Shown piece after piece: positions 49,201 to 59,190 of a stretch of 64,000 bases of DNA (the stretch's first letter is position 1; each line of letters opens with the position of its first letter). The translations under genes and the position numbers were made by a program. Below the pieces are notes generated by a model. The model did not search any database and was not told the origin of the DNA. It worked only from the letters and a program-made list of their open reading frames with translations. The stretch comes from Aptenodytes patagonicus (lineage: Eukaryota > Chordata > Aves > Sphenisciformes > Spheniscidae), in assembly GCF_965638725.1 (NCBI RefSeq), contig NC_134958.1, positions 15,627,464 to 15,691,463 of the forward strand, given 5' to 3'.

Positions 49201-52200
49201 GTCTTGTGCTGTGTTGTTACAATGAGTAATGACGCAGAAGGATAAATTAGTTCAGTGCAAAGCTTATACTTTCACACCTGATACTACACATGAAATTACT
49301 TACTGTGACATTAAAATAATTAGGTTTCCTGAAATGTGCTTACATAGGTTGTGTAATCACAATCATATAACCATTTCCAATTTATCTACCACCATTTGAT
49401 ATCACTATTTTGTAGATACATATTTTTATATCCATAAAACTTTAATGGCTCCAAATGACCAGCTGTCTGAAATTGATCTTGGATTATTAGTAACCAAAGG
49501 CTGTTAGCGTCTCATGTATTTGTTGCACTCACACTCTCGAAGGGTGGGAATTACTCAAAGCCAGACTAATTTGATACCAACCAAGCTCTGTCCTGTTGAC
49601 TGATTTCTTAATGTGACTTCTTTATATAGAGCAGCTACAGGCCTATAGTGAGAGACACACTGTCTACCATTGATCAGTCCAGACTCAAATCTGCATGGCT
49701 ATCCAGTTTCATGAATGTGGTGTCAACTTGTCTGCACTTTTGCCTGGTGATTGTAGAGCTTCCATCTAGCAAGTGTGTCACCTTTGACGAACCTTTTTTT
49801 AAGGAAACTGAGGAGCCTGTAGTGGAGTGCCAGGAGTGTGAGACTGACACATCCTCCTCTAGAACCGCAGTGGGCTCATCACTGACCTCAGGGGACCTTG
49901 GTGATGTTAGCTCCTTCTCATCTAAGGCCTCAAGCCTCCACCGTACATCCAGTGGAGCAAGCAGTGGTCACTCTGCCACACACAGCGGTGGCAGCAGCTC
50001 AGGGCGAGGAACTGGAGCTGTCAAAGGGAAAGCGTGTGGGACAGAAACTGGAGAGTTTGCTTTACCCATTGGCAGAGGCGCCTTAGGAAAATTAAGGTAT
50101 GTGCAGAGCTTTGAGAAAGGAAGAACAGGTACTCCAACTTGCAGAAGTGAACAGCGGGCTTGGGTGGAGCATGAAGCAGGGTAGACCCTAAACTAAGAAT
50201 TTTCTGGGAAGGATCTGGCTTGATGATGAACAGAAATAAGGAGATAAGTCTTTGTTTTCACATCTGTTCTTCCTAAAGGAGTAGTTTGTTTCCTTGTGAG
50301 GCATTGCTTTGCCTAAGCTCTTGCCAGTTTAGCAGCGATGAGGCAAACTTCTTGACCAGAGAATTGTTGTGAGATCACAGAGAAAATTGGGGGATCCTAA
50401 TGAACTGGCTTCTCTTTTCAGAACAGTTAACTCATAAATTCTCTAGCCCTAGGAAAGGAGCTGGTCAGCCAGCATCTCCACTCAGAGTTAGCCAGACAGG
50501 AGCACTGCCTTGTGAGGAAGAGGAGGACGCTATGCCTGGCACTCGTCAGGGTGGCAGAGCACCTGTGACACCTCGTGGGCGAGGAAGAAGAGGCCGCCCA
50601 CCATCTCGAACAACAGGAACAAGGTACTCTGGAAAAAGGAGACTGTAACTTTAATTTATTGCCAAGGAAGAGGATGGGGAGTTGCTGTCTTAGTGTGACA
50701 GAGAAAAAGGAGTACTGAATGTTTCAGGAACTAGTTTTCGGTGGTGGCATGTAGCAGCTGCAAGCATCTTGCCCAAGTATTCTTTGTTTAGTAGCTGTCT
50801 TTCCTGATCCTTCTGGGAGTGCTTTTCTCTTTTTTCCTTTTGGGACGGCTTTTCTCTTTTCTACAGAGATTTAGCTGGACTGCCAGGTGTGGAGGATCTG
50901 TCAACTACAGCATCACCTGAGGAGAAATCATTTACTCGTTCAGTTCGCCTGCCAGATGGAGGGGAGAAATCTGACACTTCTGGCTTTTGTGCCTTACGTC
51001 GAAGTGACTCTCCAGAAATCCCATTACAAGTGGTGACTGGTCCTTCAGACTGTGCAGACTCATCCTCTGGGAGCAGCTTTGTGGGCCTCAGGGTTGTAGC
51101 AAAGTGGTCATCAAATGGGTACTTCTATTCCGGGATGATTACCCAAGATGTTGGGGCAGGAAAGTACAAGCTGCTCTTTGATGATGGATACGAATGTGAT
51201 GTGCTAGGAAAAGATATTTTACTCTGTGATCCTATCCCACTGGAGACTGAGGTGACCGCACTCTCAGAGGATGAGTACTTTAGTGCAGGTAAGAGCAGTG
51301 CTTGAGCTCCATCCTTGGGTTTTCTGAGTTGCTGAATGCAATGGGAGATGGGTGCTTGTCCAGGAGGATGAGAAGCCTGGGTATAGTTGGTTAATGGGTG
51401 TTATTTGCTGTCTCGTCAGGTGTGGTGAAGGGACACCGGAAGGAGTCTGGCGAGCTATACTACTGCATTGAAAAGGAAGGCCAGAGGAAGTGGTACAAAC
51501 GAATGGCTGTTATCCTGTCTCTGGAACAAGGAAATAAGCTCCGGGAGCAGTTTGGGCTAGGTCCTTACGAACCTGTCACCCCCCTGACCAAAGCAGCTGA
51601 CATCAGTCTTGGTAAGGGGAGGTGCTGTTGAGCTGCTGGCTGTGCTGTTATGCGTCTTGTGCCTTTGAGATGCTTCTAGTTCCTGATCTGAATTACCCAT
51701 GTTTAAATCTTCTGGGTATTTAGCAATGCTTTTGGTACTTTATAATGGGATCTTTGAGATACTTTTCTTGTTTTGTGTCTTGCTCAGAGACTTAGTGGTA
51801 TTGACTGGTTTGTGGAGAGTGGCCTGCTTCTAGGACAGTGATGCTTGCTGTACTCATTTACACTTGGTGGATGGCTGCTATGATACAAACTCTTCAGCAG
51901 TATTGGGAGGAAAAGAGACAGGCAGGGTACAGGGCTTGAGAAGAAAGATAGACAAGCGAGGTATCTTTTTTTCTTGCTCTTCTCTGTCAGAGGGTGGTAG
52001 TGTGTACCTTCTAGGTACTACTGAGTTTAGCCACCTCTGTACATATAGGCAGGGTGAAAGCTCGTGGAGTTAGGTGACAGCGAGTGACTAATCGCTGCAT
52101 ACTATATTACAGATAATCTTGTGGAGGGGAAGCGGAAGCGACGTAGTAACCTTGGTTCTCCCAGCACTTCTAGCAGCAGCACAACTCCCACTCGTAAAGG

Positions 52201-53558
52201 GCAGGAGAGTCCACGCATCCCACCAGGCACACTATCTGGGAAAAGGAAACTTGTTGCTTCTGAAGATGAGAGATCCCCAGCTAAACGTGGCCGCAAGTCA
52301 GCAATGATAAAGCCTGGTGAGAACCTTATGTTCTGCTCTTAAACTTGCATTCAGCTATTTTTTTCCTCCCTGGTATTTCTGTAATTGATCTTTCCACTTC
52401 CCATAAGCAAAAAGTAGACGGGATTGCTTGTTTGTCCTGCAGGATTTGAGACTGATTCTCCCTGGATGCATTCAGCAGCCAGAGATGTTTTTAGCATAGT
52501 CCGAGTACTTACCTGCCATCTTTTCAGTTCTGCCTTTTGGAAATGTTCTGACCTTAATGTTGTGATTTGCCTCTCTCCTTCCTTATCTCTTTTCTTATCT
52601 GTTTAGTCAGCCCTGAAATGCCTAGCTGTTAAAGGGACCCTTCACAGCAGTAAGTGTTGTTTCAGGATGTTGATAGATGGTGAACATTGTCCCATTAGTC
52701 ACTCAGGTTTTGATTTGAAGATTCTTTGCAACCAGAAGGGTAAAAGATCCCTACCTATCCTAGTGTAATCCTAACCCAATCCTGTCTCCCTCTGTCTCCT
52801 CCAGTAAAATAACTGAAGTTGAACATATCCCAGATCTTACACAGGATCTTTGTGCTGAACCTGACTTTTGAGACTCATGGTGCTTCTGTCTCTCTGCAGG
52901 GGCTGTGAGAGCTGGAGAGTTTGTGAGCACCTGTGAAGGTGTAGATGCTGTAGATGCCCCAGTACTGGAGGACCATCATGGACCCTTGCCCCACAATAAG
53001 ACCCTCTTTTTGGGCTATGCCTTTCTCCTCACCATGGCAACACCCAGTGACAAATTGGTCAATCACCAGAAGCCATCAGATGGTCCCGCAGGGAGCAGTG
53101 AGGAGGAAGAAGGTGAGGCAAATCTTACCCATTGCATTTCCAAGTGGAATGCTGTGGCTTTAGGAAAAATGCTGAATGTTGTCTGATCAGGTATTTGTGT
53201 GAGTGCTGTTTTACCCTTTTGCTCTTTAATCCTTTGCAGAAGGTCCTAAGACTCAGTCTTTGTTTTAGAGAATTTACAGCCTGAAATGTGGCAAACCTCA
53301 ATGATGATCATAGGGCTGTTCAGCAAGTTAAGAAAGGCGTGAAAATTAGTGAAATCAGCAGTCTCAGAATACTATAATACGAGAAGGAAGGTTTTGAGAG
53401 ATGAGGGATAGTGCTGGGAAACATAGGACTCGAAAGCATGAATGGGTTGCTCCAGTTTGCCTTTGCTAGGGTCGTGTTTCATGCAATGAACTGCAGCATG
53501 AAAAGAAGTGACAAGGTGCTCACTTGGCTAGTTTGGCCAGTACAGTGCTTCCCTTTCC

Positions 53559-53597
<39 letters not shown>

Positions 53598-56500
53598 ACT
53601 CTTCCAGGGGTTTTCCCTAGATATTCTTGGGATGAAGGTTGGGGTCCCTTACTGGAATGGATGAGGGCTCTGTAGACTGAGGATTGTGTGGATGTGAGCA
53701 GATGGATTATAGCCAAAAATTGAACTTTCTGTTTCTGCTGTAGAATTTTTAGAGATGACTCCATACGACAAACATTACATAGCACAGCAGCTGCGAGCAG
53801 GAGCTGGCTATATCCTGGAAGACTTCAATGAAACCCAGGTAAGGGCTCACTTACTAATCTAGAATGATAGTCACAGAATAGTTGAGATTGGAAGGAATTT
53901 CCATAGCTTATCTTGTCCAGCCCCCCTGCTGAAAGCAGGATCAAATAGAGCAGATTGCTTAGGTCCTTGTCCACTTGGGTTTTGAGTATCCTCAAGGATG
54001 GAAACTCCGCAACCTCTCTGGGCAACTTGATCCCATGTTTGACCACTCGCAATTTTATTTATTTATTTATTTATTTAAATAGAATTTCTGTATTTCAATT
54101 TGTACCTGCTGCTTCTTGTCCTTTTAGTGGATAACACTGAGTAGAGTCTGGCTCCATCTTTGGTACACCCTCCTATCAGTCATGAATATGCGTTGTATGA
54201 CCACCCAAGCCTTCCCTTCTTGAGCTTAAACAAGCTCAGCTCTCTCTGCCTCTTCTTGTATGTCAGATGCTCCAATGCCTAGATACGTTAGTGGCCCTTG
54301 GCTGGACCTGCTCCAGTGTGTCTTGTGTTTTTGTTGTACTGCAGAACCTAGGAGTGGATGCAGTACTCCAGATGTGGTCTCACCACAGGTCTGTGCCTCA
54401 GAACACTTAGAGGTAGAGCTCTTCACTCTTCACTTACCAGATCTACTCGGACAACTAATTTAGTTTAGTTTAGTGTCACTTTATTAAAAATCTAAATTTA
54501 AGTAAGAGAGAGTAAATTATTCTTAGAGCATCTTGCCTGATGACTTCTCTAGTGACTTACTGAGTCTCAAACTAAAAGATGAATCTTCTCCTTTGTCTGA
54601 ACTGGAAGAGACAGTTATGATACAAAAACTACTAGGCAGAGTTTTTGCATGTGAACTGCATAGCTTGAAATAGGTGATTATTATAGGTACTCCTGCTTTC
54701 AGAATCTGTTTATCTAATTCACCTTTCACATAATATGGCTGTGAAAATCAGGGTTTCAATTGTTTTCCTCTTTAAAGTGTTTAGCAGCAGGATAACTTCT
54801 GGGTTTTTTTGCAAGCACTGTCTCCCGTTTACATGTCTTTTCATCTCCCCTGAAGTGTAATGCAGCGTATCAGTGTCTTTTAATTGCGGACCAGCATTGT
54901 CGAACTCGGAAATACTTGCTGTGCCTTGCCAGAGGGATCCCTTGTGTGTCTCATATCTGGGTCCATGATAGCTGTCATGCTAACCAGCTTCAAAATTATC
55001 GGAATTACCTTTTGCCAGCTGGTTATAGCCTCCAGGAGCAAAAATTGCTGGAATGGTAAGTGCCAAATAACCATGATCTGAGTCCACAGACCAAGGATTT
55101 AATCAGAGAGAATTGTTATGCTTGGGAGGTTCTTGAATACTACAAGTACTGAAGGTGTCCCTAGTACTGCTCCCCATGCTTTCCCTTCCATACAGGAACA
55201 GAACTTCCTTCTCTTTCCTTGGATTTACAGTGACCTCTAATGTCAAGGTACATTTGGGTGCCATATACACAAAAAAGACAGTTTCCTGGGAAGTAAGAAA
55301 GATGTCAGTCTCCTCATGAGGAAGACTGAATTCAGGCAAGGCTTCCCATACACTTGGCTGACTTCTCTAATTGCTCAGAAGTGGATAAAGGAGAGCAATA
55401 CTACTGCAATTTCCTTTTCCTTTGGTACGTTTTGAAGCCAGCTTCTGTGTTTTCTATGGAGTTTAATCCAGTAGGTCTGTTCTGAGAGAACAATTGTCAG
55501 GTCGGAATCCTCAGGCAAGGTGAGGGGTGGACAAAAGCAGTTTGTAAATCTCTGTGGGCTTTTGGGCAGGAGCCTGGTGCCTGCCTGCTCAGCCCTGTCA
55601 AAGCGGAGGTGTTTTGGATACGCACAGAAAAGGTGGTTCAGGATTAAGGAGGAGCTTAGCCTAACTTTGGGTTTAGGCTGCTGCACACACACCCCACCAA
55701 TGTTGTCTAGCTCCGTTTTACTGTCCATATGAACAGAGGATAATTGTTCCAAGTATTTCAGGAGGGGTGGTAAGAGATTAGGTCATTGTATGCAAGATAT
55801 TCAAAAAACCAATATGGGAGCCAATCAGGTGACTAGACGTAGATAATGGTCCTCAAATATGGTTTCAGACTACTGGATATTCTTAGCAGTCTGCGTTTCT
55901 CTTGTTTATTCTACAGGCACCCACGAGAAAACCCATTCCATAACCTGAAGGTTCTCCTGGTGTCAGATCAGCAGCAGAACTTCCTGGATCTGTGGTCTGA
56001 AATCCTCATGACAGGGGGAGCAGCATCTGTTAAACAGCATTACTCAAATGCTCACAACAAAGGTACTCATTGGCCAGTTTCTCAGGCCTAGTAGTGGGGA
56101 ATCTAATGCCACTGTGGTCTCTAGCATGGTTTAAAACCATTTAGGATGGCTTAGAAGGTTGTCTAAGCATAAAGGAAGGCAAAGTGCAGACACTAGCTCT
56201 CTGCTTGAATGTAATCTAGAAGATTACATCCAGAAGATCTACCTTCCAGAGAAGGAGATGCTGCAGCAATTCAGGACACAAGCCATCAGCTTCCAGCCTA
56301 TGTTGAAAGGGAGAAATAGGCAAGAGTTGCTCCTGGACCTTCTGTAGGCCACTAAAATTGTGCTTCCTTGTCCTTCTGAATTCAACTGTCTTTCCCTCTT
56401 CATGTGGGATGTAGGCCCTAGTACTCACAGCCTGAGGTCAGGACTCACGGTTATCTAGTCCTGCCTGTAATGCTGCCTGCTGGTTTTCTGTTAATTTCTA

Positions 56501-56888
56501 TCTGGACTAGAGGGAGTCTTGTACTTGCAAGGTGCAGTGCTGCTGTAGAGTACGTCTTAACATTTACGAAGAGAATTCACTGGCTAGGAATGAGAGAACA
56601 TGAAAGAGAGATTCACAGTGGTGAAACACACTGATCTGCTGCTGCAGAGAAGATCCTTTTTCTTTTTTTCACCTGACAGATGCCTGTCTTTCCTCCTGTG
56701 CAGATATTGCTTTGGGTGTTTATGACGTGGTGGTGACTGATTTTTCCTGCCCAGCTGGTATCTTGAAGTGTGCAGAAGCTTTACGGCTGCCTGTTGTCTC
56801 GCAAGAGTGGGTGATCCAGAGCCTTATTGCTGGGGAGAGAGTAGGCTACAAGCATCCAAAGTATAAACATGACTATGTCCCCCACTAA
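25117..56888 (+). CDS. TP53BP1: TP53BP1, tumour protein p53 binding protein 1 (53BP1), complete, 27 coding exons
   Basis: 53BP1 is a nuclear chromatin reader that promotes non-homologous end joining and limits DNA end resection at double-strand breaks. The joined exons keep phase throughout and give 1914 residues, against about 1972 in human. In order: an N-terminal region with about 18 S/T-Q ATM-type sites (residues 1-817), LC8-type QT motifs (1052-1134), the oligomerisation region (1156-1206), a Gly/Arg-rich motif RGRGRRGR (about 1347), the tandem Tudor domain with cage residues W1443, Y1450, D1469 and Y1471 (human W1495, Y1502, D1521, Y1523), the ubiquitin-dependent recruitment motif (about 1555-1580), an NLS GKRKL...RGRKS (1610-1630) and tandem BRCT repeats (about 1669-1914). 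The start at 25117 opens [20 protein letters not shown], matching the family start. No break was found in the coding sequence. Confidence 0.97.
25370..25439 (+). CDS. TP53BP1: TP53BP1 coding exon 2
   Basis: 70 nt; acceptor TTGCAG|GAG, donor GCAG|GTGAGA. Encodes a Gly/Ala/Arg-rich segment with little similarity to mammals. The preceding intron is only 79 bp. Supported by phase and splice sites rather than by homology. Confidence 0.75.
25510..25597 (+). CDS. TP53BP1: TP53BP1 coding exon 3
   Basis: 88 nt; acceptor CTTGCAG|AG, donor AGCAG|GTGCGT. The preceding intron is 70 bp. Encodes [16 protein letters not shown] and on, low similarity. Phase 1 in, phase 2 out. Confidence 0.75.
25956..26026 (+). 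CDS. TP53BP1: TP53BP1 coding exon 4
   Basis: 71 nt; acceptor TTGCAG|TG, donor GAAG|GTAACT. Encodes [20 protein letters not shown] and on. Phase matches both neighbours. Confidence 0.78.
26669..26821 (+). CDS. TP53BP1: TP53BP1 coding exon 5
   Basis: 153 nt, phase 1 to 1. Encodes [20 protein letters not shown], matching the conserved [13 protein letters not shown] motif, with three S-Q sites. Confidence 0.93.
27285..27366 (+). CDS. TP53BP1: TP53BP1 coding exon 6
   Basis: 82 nt; acceptor TGCTAG|AA, donor GAAAG|GTAAAA. Encodes [20 protein letters not shown] and on; weakly conserved. Confidence 0.82.
28121..28225. repeat. T-run/GTCCCC minisatellite in TP53BP1 intron 6
   Basis: About five imperfect units of GTCCCC(C)n followed by 9-13 T. 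Nearly pure pyrimidine on the plus strand. Confidence 0.9.
28343..28488 (+). CDS. TP53BP1: TP53BP1 coding exon 7
   Basis: 146 nt; acceptor TTCCAG|AAC, donor ACAG|GTAACA. Contains [10 protein letters not shown], corresponding to the conserved LSTQEDLF S/T-Q motif. Confidence 0.92.
29250..29370 (+). CDS. TP53BP1: TP53BP1 coding exon 8
   Basis: 121 nt. Encodes [18 protein letters not shown] and GSLVQES, nearly identical to the mammalian [14 protein letters not shown] block. Donor TTCCAC|GTAAGC. Confidence 0.95.
29711..29802 (+). CDS. TP53BP1: TP53BP1 coding exon 9
   Basis: 92 nt. Contains the conserved VPSSPTEQE motif. Donor AAAAG|GTAAAA. Confidence 0.94.
30629..30655. repeat. Poly-T tract in TP53BP1 intron 9
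   Basis: 27 consecutive T residues about 160 nt upstream of exon 10. Confidence 0.95.
30819..31021 (+). CDS. TP53BP1: TP53BP1 coding exon 10
   Basis: 203 nt. Encodes [18 protein letters not shown] and [12 protein letters not shown], strongly conserved. Ends in phase 0 at CAT|GTAAGG. Confidence 0.95.
32077..33328 (+). CDS. TP53BP1: TP53BP1 coding exon 11 (large exon)
   Basis: 1252 nt, the largest exon. Starts [12 protein letters not shown] (family DIFIPSPSLEEQ). Acidic, low complexity, with about nine S/T-Q sites including CSQP, TTQVE, YTQG, ETQC and VTQQ. Corresponds to the disordered ATM-substrate region that recruits RIF1 and PTIP in mammals. Donor AGTG|GTAAGT. Confidence 0.95.
33329..42809 (+). 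other. TP53BP1: TP53BP1 intron 11 (9.5 kb)
   Basis: The longest intron of the gene. Contains one CR1 LINE (37339-39045). The rest is AT-rich with no recognised exon; a 158-codon antisense ORF lies at 34697-35173. Confidence 0.8.
37339..39045 (+). mobile_element. CR1 LINE, 5'-truncated, relatively intact
   Basis: Open in one frame from [14 protein letters not shown] through [54 protein letters not shown], the RT box LADDTKL and [15 protein letters not shown]. The only in-frame stop before 38725 is a TGA at 37775-37777. A CR1 3' end follows, finishing in the tctatgattctat repeat near 39040. It lacks the endonuclease domain and so cannot move by itself. The frame is lost after 38725. Confidence 0.9.
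42810..42929 (+). CDS. TP53BP1: TP53BP1 coding exon 12
   Basis: 120 nt, phase 1 to 1. Encodes [20 protein letters not shown] and [10 protein letters not shown]...RRHSTPI, highly conserved. Confidence 0.96.
43563..43799 (+). CDS. TP53BP1: TP53BP1 coding exon 13
   Basis: 237 nt. Contains [22 protein letters not shown] and [10 protein letters not shown], conserved with the mammalian ESTIATSDV...EESLQFNLE. Donor GAAA|GTAAGA. Confidence 0.94.
44341..44398 (+). CDS. TP53BP1: TP53BP1 coding exon 14
   Basis: 58 nt; acceptor TTTCAG|AGC, donor GCCAG|GTAACT. Encodes [19 protein letters not shown], similar to the human KPATGERKNGSTAVAE segment. Confidence 0.87.
45619..45711 (+). CDS. TP53BP1: TP53BP1 coding exon 15
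   Basis: 93 nt, phase 2 to 2. The acceptor at 45617-45618 (GCTAG|CTTCCAG) was chosen because it gives [20 protein letters not shown], which aligns with the mammalian PQKTMSVLSCICEARQENEA. The AG 7 nt downstream would break the frame. Confidence 0.88.
46862..47366 (+). CDS. TP53BP1: TP53BP1 coding exon 16
   Basis: 505 nt. Carries four QT motifs of LC8 (DYNLL1) type: [24 protein letters not shown] and ANVQTEES. Ends [14 protein letters not shown] in phase 0. Confidence 0.95.
47479..47595. repeat. Short direct repeats in TP53BP1 intron 16
   Basis: A 20-bp copy pair (cactttaaaatgttaatgtt at 47479 and 47509) is followed by an exact 15-bp tandem (gtagcaatactcagt at 47566 and 47581). Confidence 0.9.
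48376..48528 (+). CDS. TP53BP1: TP53BP1 coding exon 17 (oligomerisation region)
   Basis: 153 nt, phase 0 to 0. Encodes [20 protein letters not shown] and [20 protein letters not shown], nearly identical to the human oligomerisation domain required for focus formation. Confidence 0.97.
49804..50096 (+). CDS. TP53BP1: TP53BP1 coding exon 18
   Basis: 293 nt. Starts [15 protein letters not shown] and contains the Ser-rich [20 protein letters not shown] block. Acceptor TTTTTTTAAG|GAA is pyrimidine-rich. Donor TTAAG|GTATGT. Confidence 0.95.
50447..50623 (+). CDS. TP53BP1: TP53BP1 coding exon 19 (Gly/Arg-rich motif)
   Basis: 177 nt. Contains [19 protein letters not shown] and [20 protein letters not shown], the GAR motif methylated by PRMT1 in mammals. 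Donor ACAAG|GTACTC. Confidence 0.95.
50867..51288 (+). CDS. TP53BP1: TP53BP1 coding exon 20 (tandem Tudor domain)
   Basis: 422 nt. Encodes [20 protein letters not shown] and [20 protein letters not shown]. Aromatic-cage residues W1443, Y1450, D1469 and Y1471, which bind H4K20me2 in human, are all present. Acceptor CTACAG|A, donor GCAG|GTAAGA. Confidence 0.97.
51420..51611 (+). CDS. TP53BP1: TP53BP1 coding exon 21 (second Tudor / UDR)
   Basis: 192 nt. Encodes [20 protein letters not shown] through [12 protein letters not shown]. Residues equivalent to human T1609 and S1618/L1619 of the ubiquitin-dependent recruitment region are kept (T1557, S1566, L1567). Confidence 0.97.
52113..52316 (+). 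CDS. TP53BP1: TP53BP1 coding exon 22 (UDR end and NLS)
   Basis: 204 nt. Encodes [13 protein letters not shown], then the bipartite [23 protein letters not shown]. Confidence 0.97.
52900..53112 (+). CDS. TP53BP1: TP53BP1 coding exon 23 (start of BRCT1)
   Basis: 213 nt. Encodes [20 protein letters not shown], start of the first BRCT repeat. Donor GAAG|GTGAGG. Confidence 0.96.
53562..53596. repeat. Poly-T tract (35 T) in TP53BP1 intron 23
   Basis: Uninterrupted T run 147 nt upstream of exon 24. Confidence 0.95.
53744..53838 (+). CDS. TP53BP1: TP53BP1 coding exon 24
   Basis: 95 nt. Encodes [19 protein letters not shown] minus-strand CR1 begins about 30 bp after its donor (CCCAG|GTAAGG). Confidence 0.96.
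53868..54395 (-). mobile_element. CR1 3' fragment in TP53BP1 intron 24
   Basis: Begins on the plus strand with the CR1 3' end (tcacagaatagttgagattg) and runs through the C-terminal ORF2 region to ctccagatgtggtctcacca. Contains a (TTTA)n tract at 54053-54078. Old and inactive. Confidence 0.8.
54856..55055 (+). CDS. TP53BP1: TP53BP1 coding exon 25
   Basis: 200 nt. Encodes [40 protein letters not shown] and [16 protein letters not shown], the BRCT1/linker segment. Donor AATG|GTAAGT. Confidence 0.97.
55917..56062 (+). CDS. TP53BP1: TP53BP1 coding exon 26 (BRCT2)
   Basis: 146 nt. Encodes [20 protein letters not shown] and [13 protein letters not shown], second BRCT repeat. Confidence 0.97.
56704..56888 (+). 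CDS. TP53BP1: TP53BP1 coding exon 27 (C-terminus and stop)
   Basis: 185 nt including TAA. Encodes [20 protein letters not shown] and ends KYKHDYVPH (human ...HDYVSH). Confidence 0.97.
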
Positions 56889-57016
56889 ACTAAAACTTTG
56901 CCCTGCTGTCCCACTGTTGTGCAGACTGTGTTTTAATCAGGTTTTAAATGTTTGTGTAATTGGACAGTGTGCATGGATTACTGTATATAGTTTTATCTGC
57001 TGGACTTTTATGATGA

Positions 57017-57022
57017 AATAAA
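57017..57022 (+). terminator. TP53BP1: TP53BP1 polyadenylation signal
   Basis: AATAAA 128 nt after the stop codon, followed by a GT-rich stretch (ctcttgtggt). Predicts a very short 3' UTR of about 150 nt. Confidence 0.75.
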
Positions 57023-57040
57023 TGTTCGATCTCTTGTGGT

Positions 57041-58324
57041 AGCTGCTAGGACTCCTCATTTATCTAAACTTATTGCAGGGCTGTGCCTCCAGAGGAGGAG
57101 GGCAGAGAGAAAAGAAATGCTTACATTTCTCTAAGCTGAATAGCACTAATATTCTACTTTCAGAAAAGGCTGACCTCAACACAAAGTCAATTATAAAGGA
57201 AGGGAAAGGTGTTCTCAACTGGCAGCCTGTATTTGCAGAAGTGAATACTCTATGAGCAAGTTCAGGGCAGCAGCAGCACTTCTGTTTGTTGGAAGAATAC
57301 AAAAATTCAGAAATTCATTTTTCCATGAATTTCATCAAGATGTTGCTGAAGTGACTGGTAAGAATTTCTAGGACAAAGTGCCATTTTGTTTCAGCTACCT
57401 CTCTTTTTTTCCTGTTGTGACTATATAGGTATTAACCTGCCCTAGTGCAGACTGGCACTACCTAAGTAGAGAGATAGACACAGGGACCTAGGACAACTAA
57501 ACTGCTGGGAGATCGAGGTGCAAAGAGCACGTAAGTGCTGTGTATCTTTGTTTAAATGGTAATGGGGTAAATAATCTGCTGCTGAGCTGCTGCATTCACA
57601 GCCAGGCACTTTATCTTAGCAGTCAACTGGCAAAAAGGCAAAAGCTGAGTTTGACAGCTCTTTAACAATGCTATAGGCTAGAGGTATACCCAGGCCTCCA
57701 CCCAGCCTCGTACAGAGTCTTTAGTCCCCTACTTCAAAAGTGTAAGTTTTTCTTGATGCATATTTTTTTCCCTATCATTTCCTAGCTCAGTCACCTTCTG
57801 TCTGTGTTGGTCTGTAAATCCCACATCCAAACTTCAGCACGCTTTCTGCAGTTTTCTAGCTTTTTTCATGGTCACGGGATTTTAAACTTCGCATCAGGCA
57901 CAGTCCTACCATGAACAGCTGTAGTGCATTGAAGATGCCAGGCCTTATACTTGCTGTCTGTTGTTACTGTGTCTTTCTGAGTGAGCAGAGGATTTTTTTT
58001 TTTCCCCCCCCAAGGACATGTAACTTTCTCAAGAGCTGCAGCTTCAGATACTGTGAAAATACCAACCCTTTGAGGGGAAGGCTGGTTTCCTGGCAGCCTT
58101 TGTGTTCAAATTGGGAAAGCTGATACTACACCCCAGTGAGAGGCTCTCTTCTGCCACTCATCCAAATGGACTTAGGCAAGATAGTCTGTTTGTTACTGCA
58201 AGGCTAGGAAATCTTAGTAACATGCAAGAAGTTCCTGCCAGATACTGCTTTTCATTGAAATAGGATGCTGTGCCACTCTAGTCCCTTTGCACTGAGGTGC
58301 AGACATTGACAATATTCCACATAA
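57041..58324. other. Intergenic gap between convergent TP53BP1 and TUBGCP4
   Basis: About 1.3 kb of unique sequence between predicted 3' ends; nothing recognised. It shrinks or vanishes if either gene uses a distal poly(A) site. Confidence 0.55.
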
Positions 58325-58341
58325 CTGCATGACAAGATGGT

Positions 58342-58347
58342 TTTATT
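58342..58347 (-). terminator. TUBGCP4: Candidate TUBGCP4 polyadenylation signal
   Basis: AATAAA on the minus strand about 830 nt past the stop codon. First clear hexamer seen; a weaker variant nearer the stop could be used instead. Confidence 0.45.
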
Positions 58348-59177
58348 TTGGTTCAGTAGGATAGTCACTAGTAGCATTCTAAAGTCTTAAATGAAAACAG
58401 TACATTTAGAGCTGACATCCTAGTTAAGTAAGTTTCTCCTTAGTTTTAGCTCTAGCACACTTTTCTGCCAGCAGAGGGAGCTTTGTACTTGTGAGTAGGG
58501 CAAAGCTCCTACTTCTGTCTTGATGTGCATAATTTTAGCACACAAAATCTATTAAGTTTTATAGAGAAAGCATGTGATATCACTAGTGGCTCCTTTACAT
58601 ATAAAGATATGCTAGAACAGTGCACTGTATGAGAAGAGATTCTTAAAATCTATTCCTTCTTCCCTCCCCCTTTACCTCAAACTGCTATTGCAGTTGTTTC
58701 ATTTTCCTGGAGGTATGTATTTGATTAGCGGACATTGTGTACTGTAAATCAGTTTACTGCACAAGTAGAACTTCTGAATACGGCCAAAACTTCATTCATT
58801 GTCAAGAACAGCAGACTACTTCCTCCATACTCCAACTTGCAAAGGATCATAGTCCAGCTGAAGAGCCAAGACACTGTAATTCTTGTTGCTTTTTCACTTC
58901 CTGAAGAGGCACAGAATGCCTCCCTAGAAGCATTTATAAGTATACGCGGGGCTGCAGAAAGCATGTTTTTACTAGTTCAGAAAAATGGAGTAGCTTTCTG
59001 CAATCACTGGGCAGCCTCACATAAGTGGCCCTTCCTGCCCATTCCTTCTGAAACAGTGGTTCACCAGGCAAGGGCCAGCTACAAAGAAAAATTCAGTTGA
59101 GTGCAAACTCTCCAAGAGCACCAGTCTCCACCGCTTGATGCGTTGTTGGTCACAGCCTGAAGAAAAGGTCTTGGTGT

Positions 59178-59190
59178 TTAAACCCCAAAA
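59178..59190 (-). CDS. TUBGCP4: TUBGCP4 last exon, coding part
   Basis: 13 nt: completes the Ser codon, then F-G-V and TAA. Acceptor TTGCAG|T. The 3' UTR continues downward from 59177. Confidence 0.88.

Noticed and set aside
49648-49803. In-frame 52-codon extension upstream of TP53BP1 exon 18
   Set aside because: It is the open end of intron 17. A good acceptor (TTTTTTTAAG) at 49801-49803 and phase-0 match to exon 17 place the true exon start at 49804.
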